Assembly (NCBI RefSeq): GCF_026261605.1
Contig: NZ_CP102486.1
Location: 2,232,001 to 2,296,000, forward strand
Direction: 5' to 3'
DNA length: 64,000 bases
DNA from: Dechloromonas sp. A34
GTDB lineage: Bacteria > Pseudomonadota > Gammaproteobacteria > Burkholderiales > Rhodocyclaceae
The notes beneath the pieces were generated by a model. The model ran no database searches. It saw only the letters and a program-made list of their open reading frames with translations, and was not told where the DNA came from. A program made the translations under genes and the position numbers. Of this stretch, positions 7,661 to 17,156 are shown one piece after another; position 1 is the stretch's first letter; every line of letters starts with the position of its first letter.

Positions 7661-10339
7661 ATGGAAAACAGTACTGAATATCTGGTCTCGAATTCCTGGT
7701 GTGAGTCACCGGAAGGGGAATGTATACGAGACTGTTACACCGATTGTTTCGATCCTTTGGCCGAAGAGGATATCGAGACTGAGCTGAAGCGACTCGAGCA
7801 AATCACCCAGCACCAAGCTGCTGATTTGGCCGCTGCTCCTGATAAGCCTCGGATGGGCCACGGGCCGACTGTCTATATCGGCTTCGACTCTGAGTTTGTA
7901 CCTGGTGATAAGGACAACGACAACACGATTCTGAGCCTCCAGTTCTATCTGGTGGGCGAACGCGGCGTGCTGCAACGCGTTGTCTATCCGGTCGGCCCCG
8001 AGAAGAGCCAGCGTCCGCATTTTCGCAAGATCATTTTCCAGCTGATCCATGAGGCGATGGATCTGGGCGTGGTGCTTGAGTGGCCGAACCATGTAGTTCT
8101 GGTCGGGTTCTTCCTGCGAATCGACTTGCAGGCGTTTGGTGATCTTGTTTCGTTCAAGCAAGCCCTGGAAAGCGTCGGGGGCCGCGTCGCCTCAGTGAAA
8201 ACCTCTGTCACCTTGGAGCCGGACGAGGACGATGTTGCTGGTCTGCTGAGCAACAAAACCTACTTGACCAAGGATCGTGATGGAGTGTTTCGCACCTTGA
8301 AAGTCCGCTTTGTCGATGTTGGCGGCCATGTGGCGATGGGTACTTCGTTGGCTCAGATTGGCGATTTGCTCGGTTTGCCGAAGCTTGACCTGCCAGAAGG
8401 CTATCTCAAGGAACGGATGGACTTGCTGCTGCAGGGTAATAAGCAGGCCTTTGAAGAATACGGTCTCCGCGACTCGGAAATCGCTGTCCGGTTTTATCTC
8501 CGACTGCTCGATTTTGCGGAGAAGCATACAGGGAAGCGGTCTCTCCCTGCGACAGCGAGCAGCCTGGCGGTTCGCATCTTCACGAAGACGTTTGATGAGA
8601 GCCGCGAGACGCTTGATGGGAACCGCGTCGATTTCAACGCGGCATTTGGCGTAACTGAGGGTTCCAGCACCTACTGGAATTCGACGAAGGAACGGGTTGT
8701 AACGAAGAGCGAGAAATCTCCTTCGCCGATGCGGGCGATCAATGAGCCATTCATTGCCAGTTGCTACAGCGGCGGTCGAAACGAGTGCTATGCCTTTGGC
8801 CCGACGAGCATCGGTGTCTTCAACGACTTCGACCTGGCTGGTGCCTATACAACAGGTATGGTCGATCTTCGCCACATTGACTACGACAACTTCCTGTTCT
8901 CTCGTGAGCCGAAGGATTTTGTCGGGCATGTGCTTGGGTTTGCCTATGTGCGATTTGCCTTCCCCGAAGGGACTCGGTTTCCTTCGATGCCTGTGCGGAA
9001 CTCTCACGGCGGGTTGGTCTATCCGCTGACGGGGCTTTCGTATTGCACGGCGCCCGAGATCGAGGTGGCGCTGAACCTCGGCTGCAAGATCCACATCTTG
9101 CACGGCGTCATTTTCCCCTGGTGTGAGGGTGATAACCGGCTGTTCGAGCCCTACGTCATGCATATTCGCTCGCTGCGGAAGTCATTCGTAAAAGGCAGTC
9201 TCGATGAGCTGTACGCCAAGCTTCTCGGGAACAGCTTGTACGGCAAGACGGCGCAAGGCCTGAAACGCAAGACGGTCTTCGACTCCCAAGGCATGAAGAG
9301 TGTTGAATTGCCTCATTCCATTTTGACGAATGCAGCAATCGCAGCACACACGACGGGTTTGATTCGCGCTGTTCTCAGCGAGCAAATCGCTGGAATCCCT
9401 CCGCATCGCAATGTAATCAGCGCCACGACTGACGGCTTCATCACTGATGCCGATGAGTCGGAATTGGCTTTGGATGGACCGATGGCCCAGCGCTTTCAGC
9501 TCCTGTGCGAACGCATTGCTCCCGGTAGCAAGATGCTTGAGCGCAAGCATCGCGTGCGTCAGTTGATCGCCATGAAAACCCGTGGTCAGGTGACGGCAAT
9601 CCCGTTCGAGAGCGAGCAGATCATTTTGGCGAAGGCTGGCGTATCGCCAAATGTCGACCCTGACCAGCACAACGATTTCATGGTGCAGCTTTTTATGAAT
9701 CGTTGTCCGGGAGACAAGACGACGACCCGTCCTTTTACGCCATTCCGCGAGCAGTGGGTGAAAGACGCCGACGTAGTGCGCCTCACCCGAGAAACGACGC
9801 TGAATCTGGAGTTCGACTTCAAGCGTCACTTGGTTGATCCGCACGAAGTCGCTGTCGCTGACGGGGAACACATTTCGCTCACCAGTGTGCCGTGGAATGA
9901 CTTGGCGGAGTGCGAGCGGGCGAGAGCTGTTTTCGACGGATGGCGGGAGAAACACTGCCTGAAAACCCAGGGGGATTTTCACGATTGGGAGGATCACTAC
10001 CTGTTTGCATTGGTACGAGATCGCCTGATCGGAATTGGTGGGCGGGGTTTTGGTGTTCGAGCAACAAGCGGCGGAATCACGGATGTGTTCCGCCGCTTGT
10101 TCTTGCGTGCCTACACGCAAGAGCGCTGCGGATTGACCAAAACAATGGCCTATCCCGAGTTGGCAACTTGGCTGACCGAACGTGGCTATCCGACGACGGT
10201 AGATGAAATCAAAAACGCCAAACGAGCGCGATTTGTCGAGTACGCAGTGCCTTTGACGCCTCGTACAACGGAACTGAAAGCGGTGCTTGAGGAAGGGTTC
10301 CCGAGCATCGAGATCGAAAAATTTATTGCAACTAACTAA
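7661..10339 (+). CDS. Family B DNA polymerase with 3'-5' exonuclease domain
   Basis: An 892-residue replicative polymerase. The proofreading domain is complete: Exo I FDSEF (D76, E78), a probable Exo II aspartate near 155, and Exo III Y267-x3-D271. The polymerase domain shows motif A as DFDLAGAY at 389-396, motif B as KLLGNSLYG at 520-528 and motif C as TTDGF at 589-593, where the first aspartate of the usual DTD is replaced by threonine. About 125 residues separate motifs A and B, enough for the extra insertions of protein-primed or primer-independent enzymes, but I cannot prove these. It starts 7 bases after GGAG. The SF3 helicase follows 11 bases downstream, so the two form a replisome core. 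Confidence 0.9.
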   Translation: MENSTEYLVSNSWCESPEGECIRDCYTDCFDPLAEEDIETELKRLEQITQHQAADLAAAPDKPRMGHGPTVYIGFDSEFVPGDKDNDNTILSLQFYLVGERGVLQRVVYPVGPEKSQRPHFRKIIFQLIHEAMDLGVVLEWPNHVVLVGFFLRIDLQAFGDLVSFKQALESVGGRVASVKTSVTLEPDEDDVAGLLSNKTYLTKDRDGVFRTLKVRFVDVGGHVAMGTSLAQIGDLLGLPKLDLPEGYLKERMDLLLQGNKQAFEEYGLRDSEIAVRFYLRLLDFAEKHTGKRSLPATASSLAVRIFTKTFDESRETLDGNRVDFNAAFGVTEGSSTYWNSTKERVVTKSEKSPSPMRAINEPFIASCYSGGRNECYAFGPTSIGVFNDFDLAGAYTTGMVDLRHIDYDNFLFSREPKDFVGHVLGFAYVRFAFPEGTRFPSMPVRNSHGGLVYPLTGLSYCTAPEIEVALNLGCKIHILHGVIFPWCEGDNRLFEPYVMHIRSLRKSFVKGSLDELYAKLLGNSLYGKTAQGLKRKTVFDSQGMKSVELPHSILTNAAIAAHTTGLIRAVLSEQIAGIPPHRNVISATTDGFITDADESELALDGPMAQRFQLLCERIAPGSKMLERKHRVRQLIAMKTRGQVTAIPFESEQIILAKAGVSPNVDPDQHNDFMVQLFMNRCPGDKTTTRPFTPFREQWVKDADVVRLTRETTLNLEFDFKRHLVDPHEVAVADGEHISLTSVPWNDLAECERARAVFDGWREKHCLKTQGDFHDWEDHYLFALVRDRLIGIGGRGFGVRATSGGITDVFRRLFLRAYTQERCGLTKTMAYPELATWLTERGYPTTVDEIKNAKRARFVEYAVPLTPRTTELKAVLEEGFPSIEIEKFIATN

Positions 10340-10350
10340 GGGAGTTAATC

Positions 10351-11766
10351 ATGGAAAACAACCAAACCGTCGCTATCACCACCTCTAACATCACCGAAGC
10401 TACCGCTGCTGCTGGCTGGCCGGTACCTGCGACTGCGGCAGACTGCGTTAAGGAATTTCTCCGCAAGTACTATCCGGGTGGCCTCGTGTATTTGCATAAC
10501 GGCTTCTTGGCGTATTCGGGCGGTCATTGGGTTGATCTGGATGAGCAGTCCGATATTCTGCGTTTGATCACCGAGTTTTTCGGTCCCGGTGTCGAATTCA
10601 AATTCGTGCGCGAGCTTCATGCCTTGCTGAAGGTGACATGCGTTGTCAAAGGCAGCGAATTCAAGCCGAACCACAATTTCGTCTGTTTCAAGAACGGTGC
10701 GCTCGACATGACGACGTATCAGCTTGTGCCACACGATCCCGCGATGCATCTCCGCTCAGGCCGTAAAGTTGATTGGGATGAGAATGCACAAGCGCCGGTC
10801 TTCGAGAAATTCCTGATTGATGTGTTTCGTGATGATCACGACAGCGATCAGAAAATCCAGTTCATGCGTGAGTGGATGGGACTTTGCCTGATCCCTGATA
10901 CCAGCTTCGAGAAATTCGTTGTGTGCGTCGGGGATGGCGGTAACGGGAAGTCGGTTTTGCTGAAACTGATGGCCGAGTTGGTCGGCCATGAGAACGTCTA
11001 TAGCGCACCGATCCAGCGCCTCTGTAATCGTCGCGCCTTGGCCGAACTGGATGGGAAGCTGTTGCTGGTGAGTTCTGAGATCAACGAAAACACGGTGATG
11101 GATGACGGTGTACTCAAGCAGATCGTGAGCGGCGATATGGTTGAGGCTGAGCGCAAGTACGAACGCCCGTTTGCCTTCATTCCTACCACGCGCATCATGC
11201 TCGCCACGAACCACTTGCCGAAATTGCGTGATGTCACCCATGCATTTTTCCGCCGCTTGGTGATGATCAGGTTCAACCGTAATTTCACCGCTGACGAGAT
11301 GGATATGAACCTGCCCGCCAAGCTTTCGGCAGAGTTGGACGGCATTTTCGCTATGGCTGTCCGTGGGCTGAAGTCTCTTCGGGAACGCAAGAATTTCGTG
11401 GTTCCGGCTTCGTCCAAGGCTGCATCGGATCAGTATCGGGAGGATTCCGATCAGATCAAGATGTTTGCCGATGAGGCGCTGGTACGCTGCACCGAGAAAG
11501 GCATGCAGCCCGCCGCCTTGTACAAGCTCTACACGAGTTGGACGAGTGCCTATGGGGTCAAGGCCGACAACAACATCGTCCTCGGGAAGCGCTTGAAGCA
11601 GATGGGGTTCGAGAAGACGCGCTCGAATGGCAAGGATTTCTGGTGCTTGAAGATGTCTCCTGCTGGGGAGGAAATCTCGATCAAGCGTTCGGCCCGTGTG
11701 GTTGATCTTGCCACTCCGAGGCCCGTTGAGGGGGCACGAAATGATGCGAGTCCGCTTGCTGCATAG
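10351..11766 (+). CDS. SF3 helicase, D5/P4-type replication protein
   Basis: A 471-residue protein. Residues about 85-190 resemble the D5_N region; the SF3 AAA+ core follows with Walker A GDGGNGKS at 194-201, a Walker B-like strand at 236-246 (LLLVSSEINE), motif C with ATN at 285-287, and an RR pair at 301-302 serving as arginine finger. The C-terminal 100 residues form a winged-helix-like D5_C region. There is no recognisable N-terminal primase domain, so priming must come from elsewhere or from the polymerase. It probably unwinds DNA as a hexamer for the polymerase encoded just upstream. A GGGAG site precedes the ATG. It ends at a strong terminator. Confidence 0.9.
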   Translation: MENNQTVAITTSNITEATAAAGWPVPATAADCVKEFLRKYYPGGLVYLHNGFLAYSGGHWVDLDEQSDILRLITEFFGPGVEFKFVRELHALLKVTCVVKGSEFKPNHNFVCFKNGALDMTTYQLVPHDPAMHLRSGRKVDWDENAQAPVFEKFLIDVFRDDHDSDQKIQFMREWMGLCLIPDTSFEKFVVCVGDGGNGKSVLLKLMAELVGHENVYSAPIQRLCNRRALAELDGKLLLVSSEINENTVMDDGVLKQIVSGDMVEAERKYERPFAFIPTTRIMLATNHLPKLRDVTHAFFRRLVMIRFNRNFTADEMDMNLPAKLSAELDGIFAMAVRGLKSLRERKNFVVPASSKAASDQYREDSDQIKMFADEALVRCTEKGMQPAALYKLYTSWTSAYGVKADNNIVLGKRLKQMGFEKTRSNGKDFWCLKMSPAGEEISIKRSARVVDLATPRPVEGARNDASPLAA

Positions 11767-11777
11767 TCGCTCGATTG

Positions 11778-11813
11778 AAAAGCCCGCCTGATCTCACAGG
11801 CGGGCTTTTTTTT
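11778..11813 (+). terminator. Rho-independent terminator after the helicase
   Basis: AAAGCCCGCCTG and CAGGCGGGCTTT pair perfectly (12 bp) around a 6-base loop and are followed by eight Ts. It closes the replication block. Confidence 0.93.
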
Positions 11814-13027
11814 ATTCAATCCCGGAGAGCCGTGTGAGTATTTTGTGCCGACACGACGGTTGCTCCGCTCACTTAGTTCAGCTTCAAAGTAATTCACTGG
11901 CCGGGAATAGACAGTAGCCGCAGTTCTCCTTGTCGAATCATTTCATCGATTGACACTGGTGAATTTGCTTGTCGCTGCTTGCGGTTTTCGTCGTTGAGGT
12001 CAGCAAATAGCTCCACCAAAGACTTTGCGATCTGTTCGGCGTGGGCTCGGTTCCACCAAGGTACGAGCGCATTTACCAACAGCGCCTCGGAAAGCTCTTC
12101 GGCTGAAACATGGAACAGCATTCCGGCCAAGGTGCGTAGCCCTTTATCAAAACTAGCGAAGAGGAGGCGAATCTGGTTGCCGTTCGGTTCGTTTACCTTC
12201 CTGATCATCTCGCTTAAATGAGTCAAATCCCAGCTCGTATTTCGTACGCCGTCGACAGCTCGTTGCCTGTTGGGGGAAAAAAGTTGCTTAAAAAGACGCT
12301 TACGTGGCGGAGAATTTGGGGCGAAATAGATACTGGCAAGCAAAGCTGCAGGCCCTGCGATTATGAAGTCGTCTCGCATCCAAGACAGCAACGCCAGCAT
12401 CCGATCTAAGTTGGGCTGGCTTGATAATTCGATCTCGGCAATCTTCAAGGCAGCAATGTAGTTGCGCCGCCAACGGCGCAACGGGAACGCTAAATCGTGC
12501 GACTCTGGAGGGTGTTGGGGTTCCGTCGAGTCCAGAGCATCTAGATCGCCAAAGGCCAGATCCAACCATGGGTAGGGATCGGCGTTATCGGCGTCCCGGA
12601 ATCGGGCTAGCTCTAGGTTTGCCGCATCGTTGCCTTGTAGCTGGGCCAGCTCATGGAAGGCGATTGAGGGGTCAATCTGAATGTCGAGGAAGTGACAGAA
12701 GGCCTTGATTGCTGCGATCTTCCGGAGCGTCTCGTCCATTGATGCACCGGCCACGATCTTGGCCATTCGAGAAGCTATGTTCCGATCTGGTAAAAGTATG
12801 GTCTGGATATTTTCGACCTGTGCCTCGAAGATAAAGGCATCGGGGTGGCACAGCCCCACGGGAGGAGGTTGGTAGCCCGGGACAAACACGCCTTCAGTTT
12901 CCAGCATTTCACCGAGGGCACATAGCTCCATGTAAGGAAATTTGTAAGCGCCCGGCGAACTCATCTGTGAATTGACGGCTTAGACCGTGAAGATAGTGTC
13001 CACTAAAAAAGATGGTGGACACGATCG

Positions 13028-13402
13028 ATGGAAGTTAAGAAGCCGAGCCGCCGCAGGCGGACTCACCCCGAGGAGTTCAAGCAGGCAGTGATTGCTGCCT
13101 GTTGTGAGGCCGGCGCTTCAGTTGCCGGCATTGCGTTGGCCAATAGCGTCAATGCGAATCAGGTCCGTCGCTGGATGCGGGAACGGGGCATTGAGCCACC
13201 GAGCCGCAGCCTGCCGGCACGGTCGATTTCACCGGCGCGCGGCACAGAACCCGCCTTTGTGCCGGTACCGATGCCACCCATCGTCTCAAGCATCCCCGAC
13301 ATTCGGATCGAAGTTCGGCGTGGCAACACGGCGGTGAAGATTGAATGGCCTGGACAGGCGGCGAGCGATTGCGCCGCCTGGTTGCGAGATTGGCTACGGT
13401 GA
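13028..13402 (+). CDS. tnpA: IS66 accessory protein TnpA
   Basis: A 124-residue helix-turn-helix protein of the IS66 Orf1 family: a basic N-terminus (RRRTHPEEFKQAVIAAC), then SVNANQVRRWMRE as the recognition helix. It is required together with TnpB for IS66 transposition in studied members. Its stop overlaps the tnpB start by 4 bases (GTGA). Confidence 0.92.
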   Translation: MEVKKPSRRRRTHPEEFKQAVIAACCEAGASVAGIALANSVNANQVRRWMRERGIEPPSRSLPARSISPARGTEPAFVPVPMPPIVSSIPDIRIEVRRGNTAVKIEWPGQAASDCAAWLRDWLR

Positions 13403-13728
13403 TTCGGGTCGATGCCCTGTGGTTATCGACCACGCCGCTGGATATGCGGGCGGGGACCGAGACGATCCTGGCCCGGGTCGTCTCGATGTTTGGCGAAGCC
13501 CGACCCCACCATGCCTATCTGTTTGCCAATCGCCGAGCCAACCGGATGAAAGTGCTGGTCCATGATGGATACGGTATCTGGCTAGCGAACCGTCGGCTCA
13601 ATCAGGGGCGATTCTGCTGGCGGCACGGCAACAGCAGCGTCGAGCTCAGCCGGCCGCAGTTTGATGCACTCGTCCTCGGTCTGCCATGGGAACGACTGGC
13701 TGACGGCGGTGTGATCCGGATTGTTTGA
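13399..13728 (+). CDS. tnpB: IS66 accessory protein TnpB (Orf2)
   Basis: A 109-residue IS66 Orf2 protein. It starts at GTG in a GTGA overlap with tnpA. The family signature is clear: DMRAGTETIL near residue 17, then HHAYLFANRRANRMKVLVHDG. Full length for the family. Confidence 0.92.
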   Translation: MIRVDALWLSTTPLDMRAGTETILARVVSMFGEARPHHAYLFANRRANRMKVLVHDGYGIWLANRRLNQGRFCWRHGNSSVELSRPQFDALVLGLPWERLADGGVIRIV

Positions 13729-13781
13729 CGGTCCACCATTGGGGAAGTCCACGATGGTCAGATCGGGCGGCGGACGGCATC

Positions 13782-15299
13782 ATGCCGGCCATGTCCTTGC
13801 CAACCCACCTCGACCAACTCAGCGCTGACGAACTGCGTCGCCTGCTGGTCGAGAAAGACCGCGAGTTGGACTGGCGCCAAGCCAAGATCGACAAACTCAC
13901 GCATGAACTGGCGATGCACAAGCGCTGGCGCTTCGGGGTCAAGACCGAGCACTGGCCGGTCGAGCAGGCGCAACTATTCGAGGAAACCATCGATGCCGAT
14001 CTGGCGGCGATGGAAGAAGAACTCGCACAACTGTCGCCGACGCCACCGAAGGCGAAAGGCCAGGCCAAACGCCAGCCGCTGCCGGCGAGTCTGCCGCGTG
14101 CCGACATTCATCATGAGCCTGAATCCACGGTCTGCCCTTGCGGCTGCACGATGAAGCGCATCGGCGAGGATGTGGCCGAGAAGCTCGATTACACGCCAGG
14201 CGTCTTCAGCGTCGAGCGCCACATTCGTGGCAAGTGGGTCTGCGGGCAGTGCGAAACGCTGATCCAGGCGCCTGTTCCGGCGCACGTTATCGACAAGGGT
14301 ATTCCGACGACCGGCTTGCTCGCGCAGGTGCTGGTTGCCAAATACCTCGACCATCTGCCGCTCTATCGTCAGGAAGCGATCTTCGGTCGGGCCGGACTGG
14401 CCATTCCGCAATCGACACTCGCCCAGTGGGTAGGGAAATGCGGTGTGGCACTCCAGCCCCTGGTCGATGCCCTGAAGGATGAGATGCTCGGGCATCGGGT
14501 GCTGCATGCCGATGAAACGCCGGTGGCCATGCTTGATCCGGGGGCTGGCAAGACGCATCGAGCCTACCTCTGGTCCTACAGCATCGGCGCCTTCGAGCCG
14601 ACCAAGGCGGTGATCTATGACTTTGCTGAAAGCCGTGCCGGCAGGCACGCCCAGGAATTCCTGGGTGACTGGCGCGGCACACTGATTTGCGATGATTACT
14701 CAGGCTACAAGGCACTGCTGGCCAATGGGTTGACTGAAGCCGGCTGCATGGCGCATGCCCGGCGCAAGTTCTTCGAGCTACACAGCCAGAAGCAGAGCCT
14801 GATCGCCGGCGAGGCACTGGATTGTTTCGGCAAACTCTATGGGGTCGAGCAGGAAGCTGCCGGATTCGACATCGATGAGCGACGACGAATTCGGGAGGCG
14901 AAAGCCCGACCGATTGCCGATGAATTGCATGCCTGGTTGACCCGGCAACGACAGGTGGTACCCAATGGCTCGGGGACCGCCAGGGCGATCGACTACAGCC
15001 TGAAACGCTGGGTGGCGCTGACGCATTACCTAACGGATGGCCAGGTGCCGATCGATAACAACTGGATCGAGAATCAGATCCGGCCGATCGCGCTCGGCCG
15101 CAAGAACTGGTTATTTGCCGGCAGCTTGCGCGCCGGCAAACGCGCCGCCGCGATCATGAGCCTGATCCAATCCGCCAAGCTCAATGGTCACGAGCCTTTG
15201 GCTTACCTGAAGGATGTCCTGACCCGCCTGCCGACCCAACCGGCAAGCCGCGTCGGCGACCTGCTGCCGCACCGCTGGCAACCTCAAATCACCGACTGA
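13782..15299 (+). CDS. tnpC: IS66 transposase TnpC
   Basis: A 505-residue DDE transposase. An N-terminal helical region and leucine-rich stretch precede a zinc-finger-like segment (CPCGC and CGQC). The catalytic residues are seen in HADETP, CDDYSGYK and NWIENQIRP. A nearby ATG 9 bases downstream is an equally possible start. It is intact, so the element may still move. Confidence 0.93.
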   Translation: MPAMSLPTHLDQLSADELRRLLVEKDRELDWRQAKIDKLTHELAMHKRWRFGVKTEHWPVEQAQLFEETIDADLAAMEEELAQLSPTPPKAKGQAKRQPLPASLPRADIHHEPESTVCPCGCTMKRIGEDVAEKLDYTPGVFSVERHIRGKWVCGQCETLIQAPVPAHVIDKGIPTTGLLAQVLVAKYLDHLPLYRQEAIFGRAGLAIPQSTLAQWVGKCGVALQPLVDALKDEMLGHRVLHADETPVAMLDPGAGKTHRAYLWSYSIGAFEPTKAVIYDFAESRAGRHAQEFLGDWRGTLICDDYSGYKALLANGLTEAGCMAHARRKFFELHSQKQSLIAGEALDCFGKLYGVEQEAAGFDIDERRRIREAKARPIADELHAWLTRQRQVVPNGSGTARAIDYSLKRWVALTHYLTDGQVPIDNNWIENQIRPIALGRKNWLFAGSLRAGKRAAAIMSLIQSAKLNGHEPLAYLKDVLTRLPTQPASRVGDLLPHRWQPQITD

Positions 15300-15442
15300 C
15301 CTGAGTTCGCCGGGCGCTTACGGAAATTTAGGCGGGAGAACGATAGTTCTCTCTATGCCTTCAGGATCGTCATCGTCAGGCCGGAATTTCAAGGCGACGT
15401 ATTCTGGGCTTTGGGGGCGACGAGAGTTGCCCATTTATTTTC

Positions 15443-16024
15443 TTAGGCTCGAACCGTGGAGTTGAGCCTACATTGAAGGGCCATTTCATAGGCCGTCTGC
15501 AGGTGCTGAGCGATGTGCCGTCCCGCTTCCACATGCTGTGAAATGACGATGTCTTTGTCGCTATCACCCAGCCTGCCGGTGAAAATGAGCCAGGAGAAGA
15601 GATGCGGGGTCGTCTGTGAGTATGGATGGCCAGCGTCCTTAGCCAACCTCCAGGCCTTCATGTCGTCGGTGATGAACCCCTGGTGGATTTTCATGGCGAA
15701 TGCAATCGATGAAAGCTCCCCTTTGCCCAATTTATTGCGTTTTTCCAGTATCTCGATGGCTTGAAGGTCATCAATGCTGCACGAATGGGCTCTGAAGGCG
15801 CCACGCTGCTGCTCGGCTCGAAGGCGCTCTATTAGGATTTGCTCGCTTGGCAGAATCGTTGTTCGAGGTTTGATTAGGCATTCGTATTGTACGAAGCTGG
15901 TCATGCAAAAGTCGCATCGTGCCTCTTTGGTTGCAGCGTTTAGCCGAGGCGATGAAAGGATGTTCCATACCGAGCAGGTATCAGCGACGTTTACCGGGTG
16001 GAACTTTGACGGATCAATGGCCAT
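15443..16024 (-). CDS. PIN-domain nuclease-like protein
   Basis: A 193-residue protein with the acidic residues of a PIN nuclease: D15 in the ADTCS strand, E48 in the YEC segment, E103 in GKGE and D120-D121 in the FITDD strand. The GKGE...ITDD spacing is that of PIN-like toxins (DUF3368/DUF4411 type). The N-terminal third also carries a Cys cluster (CDFC, YEC). The start overlaps the ImmA/IrrE gene by 11 bases. XRE-ImmA/IrrE plus PIN is a recurring toxin-antitoxin-like pair, so an RNase toxin or effector held by the partner is plausible. The activity is inference. Confidence 0.75.
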   Translation of the reverse strand: MAIDPSKFHPVNVADTCSVWNILSSPRLNAATKEARCDFCMTSFVQYECLIKPRTTILPSEQILIERLRAEQQRGAFRAHSCSIDDLQAIEILEKRNKLGKGELSSIAFAMKIHQGFITDDMKAWRLAKDAGHPYSQTTPHLFSWLIFTGRLGDSDKDIVISQHVEAGRHIAQHLQTAYEMALQCRLNSTVRA

Positions 16025-17156
16025 TTAGCTTACGGCCATAAAGGGTTGCTAGCTCAAGTAATTCAACTTGGCTACACAGTAGTGCTTCGGCCAGCCGGCC
16101 TTGACTGATCACGCCGGAGCTGTGAGCCTCAAAGCAGAGCGCTACATAGTGATCTGACAGGCCACGCTCCAGCAACTCCTCCTTGCGTTTACGCTGCGCT
16201 ATATTCAGCGATTGAGGGAGTTCTGGATCAACCTTGTCCTCCCGAGGGACTCGGAGTCGGGAGATTCGGGCGTAGGTGGCTTGATTGACCAACTTCGCTT
16301 CTCGCAACGCGATGGCCAACGCTGAGCAGTTTACCCTCAGCTTGTTGGCCCAGGTTATTGCATCGGAATCGCTCCACCCATGTGGGTCGGGAAGCTTAGA
16401 CAGAAACGCCGGAGGCATTAGGTAGCAGGAGGCGAATCGGTTTGCGCGGACCTCGACAAGATCAGCACCCTCAGGTTGATCAAAGCTAACGGATGCTCCT
16501 TGATCGGCATCAAAGATGGCGTGGGCCATTTCGTGAGCCGCACTGAACCGCTGGCGGTAGATGTCCTCGCTGTAGTTTACTAAGGCGCAATTACCAGCAA
16601 CCGGGTGTGCAATGAGCAGCCCTGAGATGTTTGAGTTGCCCAGCTTGCGCCGAAAAACGTGTACTCCCACACTTCGGAATTCAGCATATACATCACGGGG
16701 GACAGCGTTGTCCGCATGGCCCATTGCTGATCGTAGTCGAATCGCTGCTCCTTCAGCGTGCCCTTTAAAATACTTGCCAGAAGGGAGGAATGCGAAAGAA
16801 CCTGGCGCACGATCCAACTCCCGCATCAAGAAGTCCTCGGTTTCGCAGAGATAGAGAAAGTCCTGAACAGCTCGTCGATCCGCTTTGGAGAAATCGGAGC
16901 CGTGCGCACGGTATAGCGTTTCGATCTGTTCGAAGGGCGCAACCTGTTCGTTAGAGATGAAGAACTTGAAGTCGCAACGATAATGATCTGCAAGGATCAA
17001 AACCTCGTCGCCAGTTGGCTCAGCTTTGCCGCCTTCGATTTGCGCTAAACGGGCGACATCGATTCCTGTCGAGCTTGCTACATCTAGGAGGGATTCCTGC
17101 AACTGAGTTCGATATTTTCCGAACTTGCTACCTAAGAGGCTAAGGTCAATGGACAT
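16014..17156 (-). CDS. XRE-family regulator with ImmA/IrrE metalloprotease domain
   Basis: A 380-residue protein. Residues about 10-70 form a helix-turn-helix of the XRE type (VASSTGIDVARLAQIEGGKAEPTG). The zinc protease motif HEMAH lies at 208-212 and the third ligand E236 in the VEVRANRFAS helix, as in ImmA/IrrE. The C-terminal 100 residues look like a sensor region. ImmA/IrrE proteins cleave repressors on a damage or phage signal. Start chosen for the GGAG site 9 bases upstream; it overlaps the HEPN gene by 11 bases. It most likely regulates its own operon and may switch on the nucleases. Confidence 0.87.
   Translation of the reverse strand: MSIDLSLLGSKFGKYRTQLQESLLDVASSTGIDVARLAQIEGGKAEPTGDEVLILADHYRCDFKFFISNEQVAPFEQIETLYRAHGSDFSKADRRAVQDFLYLCETEDFLMRELDRAPGSFAFLPSGKYFKGHAEGAAIRLRSAMGHADNAVPRDVYAEFRSVGVHVFRRKLGNSNISGLLIAHPVAGNCALVNYSEDIYRQRFSAAHEMAHAIFDADQGASVSFDQPEGADLVEVRANRFASCYLMPPAFLSKLPDPHGWSDSDAITWANKLRVNCSALAIALREAKLVNQATYARISRLRVPREDKVDPELPQSLNIAQRKRKEELLERGLSDHYVALCFEAHSSGVISQGRLAEALLCSQVELLELATLYGRKLNGH

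Larger units (their letters stand above)
12944..15321. mobile_element. IS66-family insertion sequence, complete
   Basis: 2378 bp. The ends are 20-bp perfect inverted repeats beginning GTAAGCGCCCGGCGAA (12944-12963 and 15302-15321). GGAAATTT is duplicated on both sides (12936-12943 and 15322-15329), the 8-bp duplication expected for IS66. The three genes tnpA, tnpB and tnpC are intact and in the standard order. It has landed in the fourth gene of the HEPN/ImmA/PIN operon. Intact repeats and duplication suggest recent insertion. Confidence 0.97.
11894..15434 (-). pseudogene. Fourth gene of the HEPN/ImmA/PIN operon, split by IS66
   Basis: Joining bases 15434-15322 to 12935-11894 (removing the IS and one 8-bp duplication) restores one continuous frame of 385 codons, so the original protein had 384 residues. 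The ATG at 15434 lies 8 bases after the PIN stop codon. The surviving downstream frame opens at 12964 with seven residues supplied by the IS terminal repeat, so a truncated product might still be made. I recognise no family. The body is soluble, with many Leu/Ile/Ala helices, an RNIASRMAKIVAG segment and a tryptophan-rich region near residue 200. Its place at the end of the operon suggests an effector or sensor. Confidence 0.8.
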
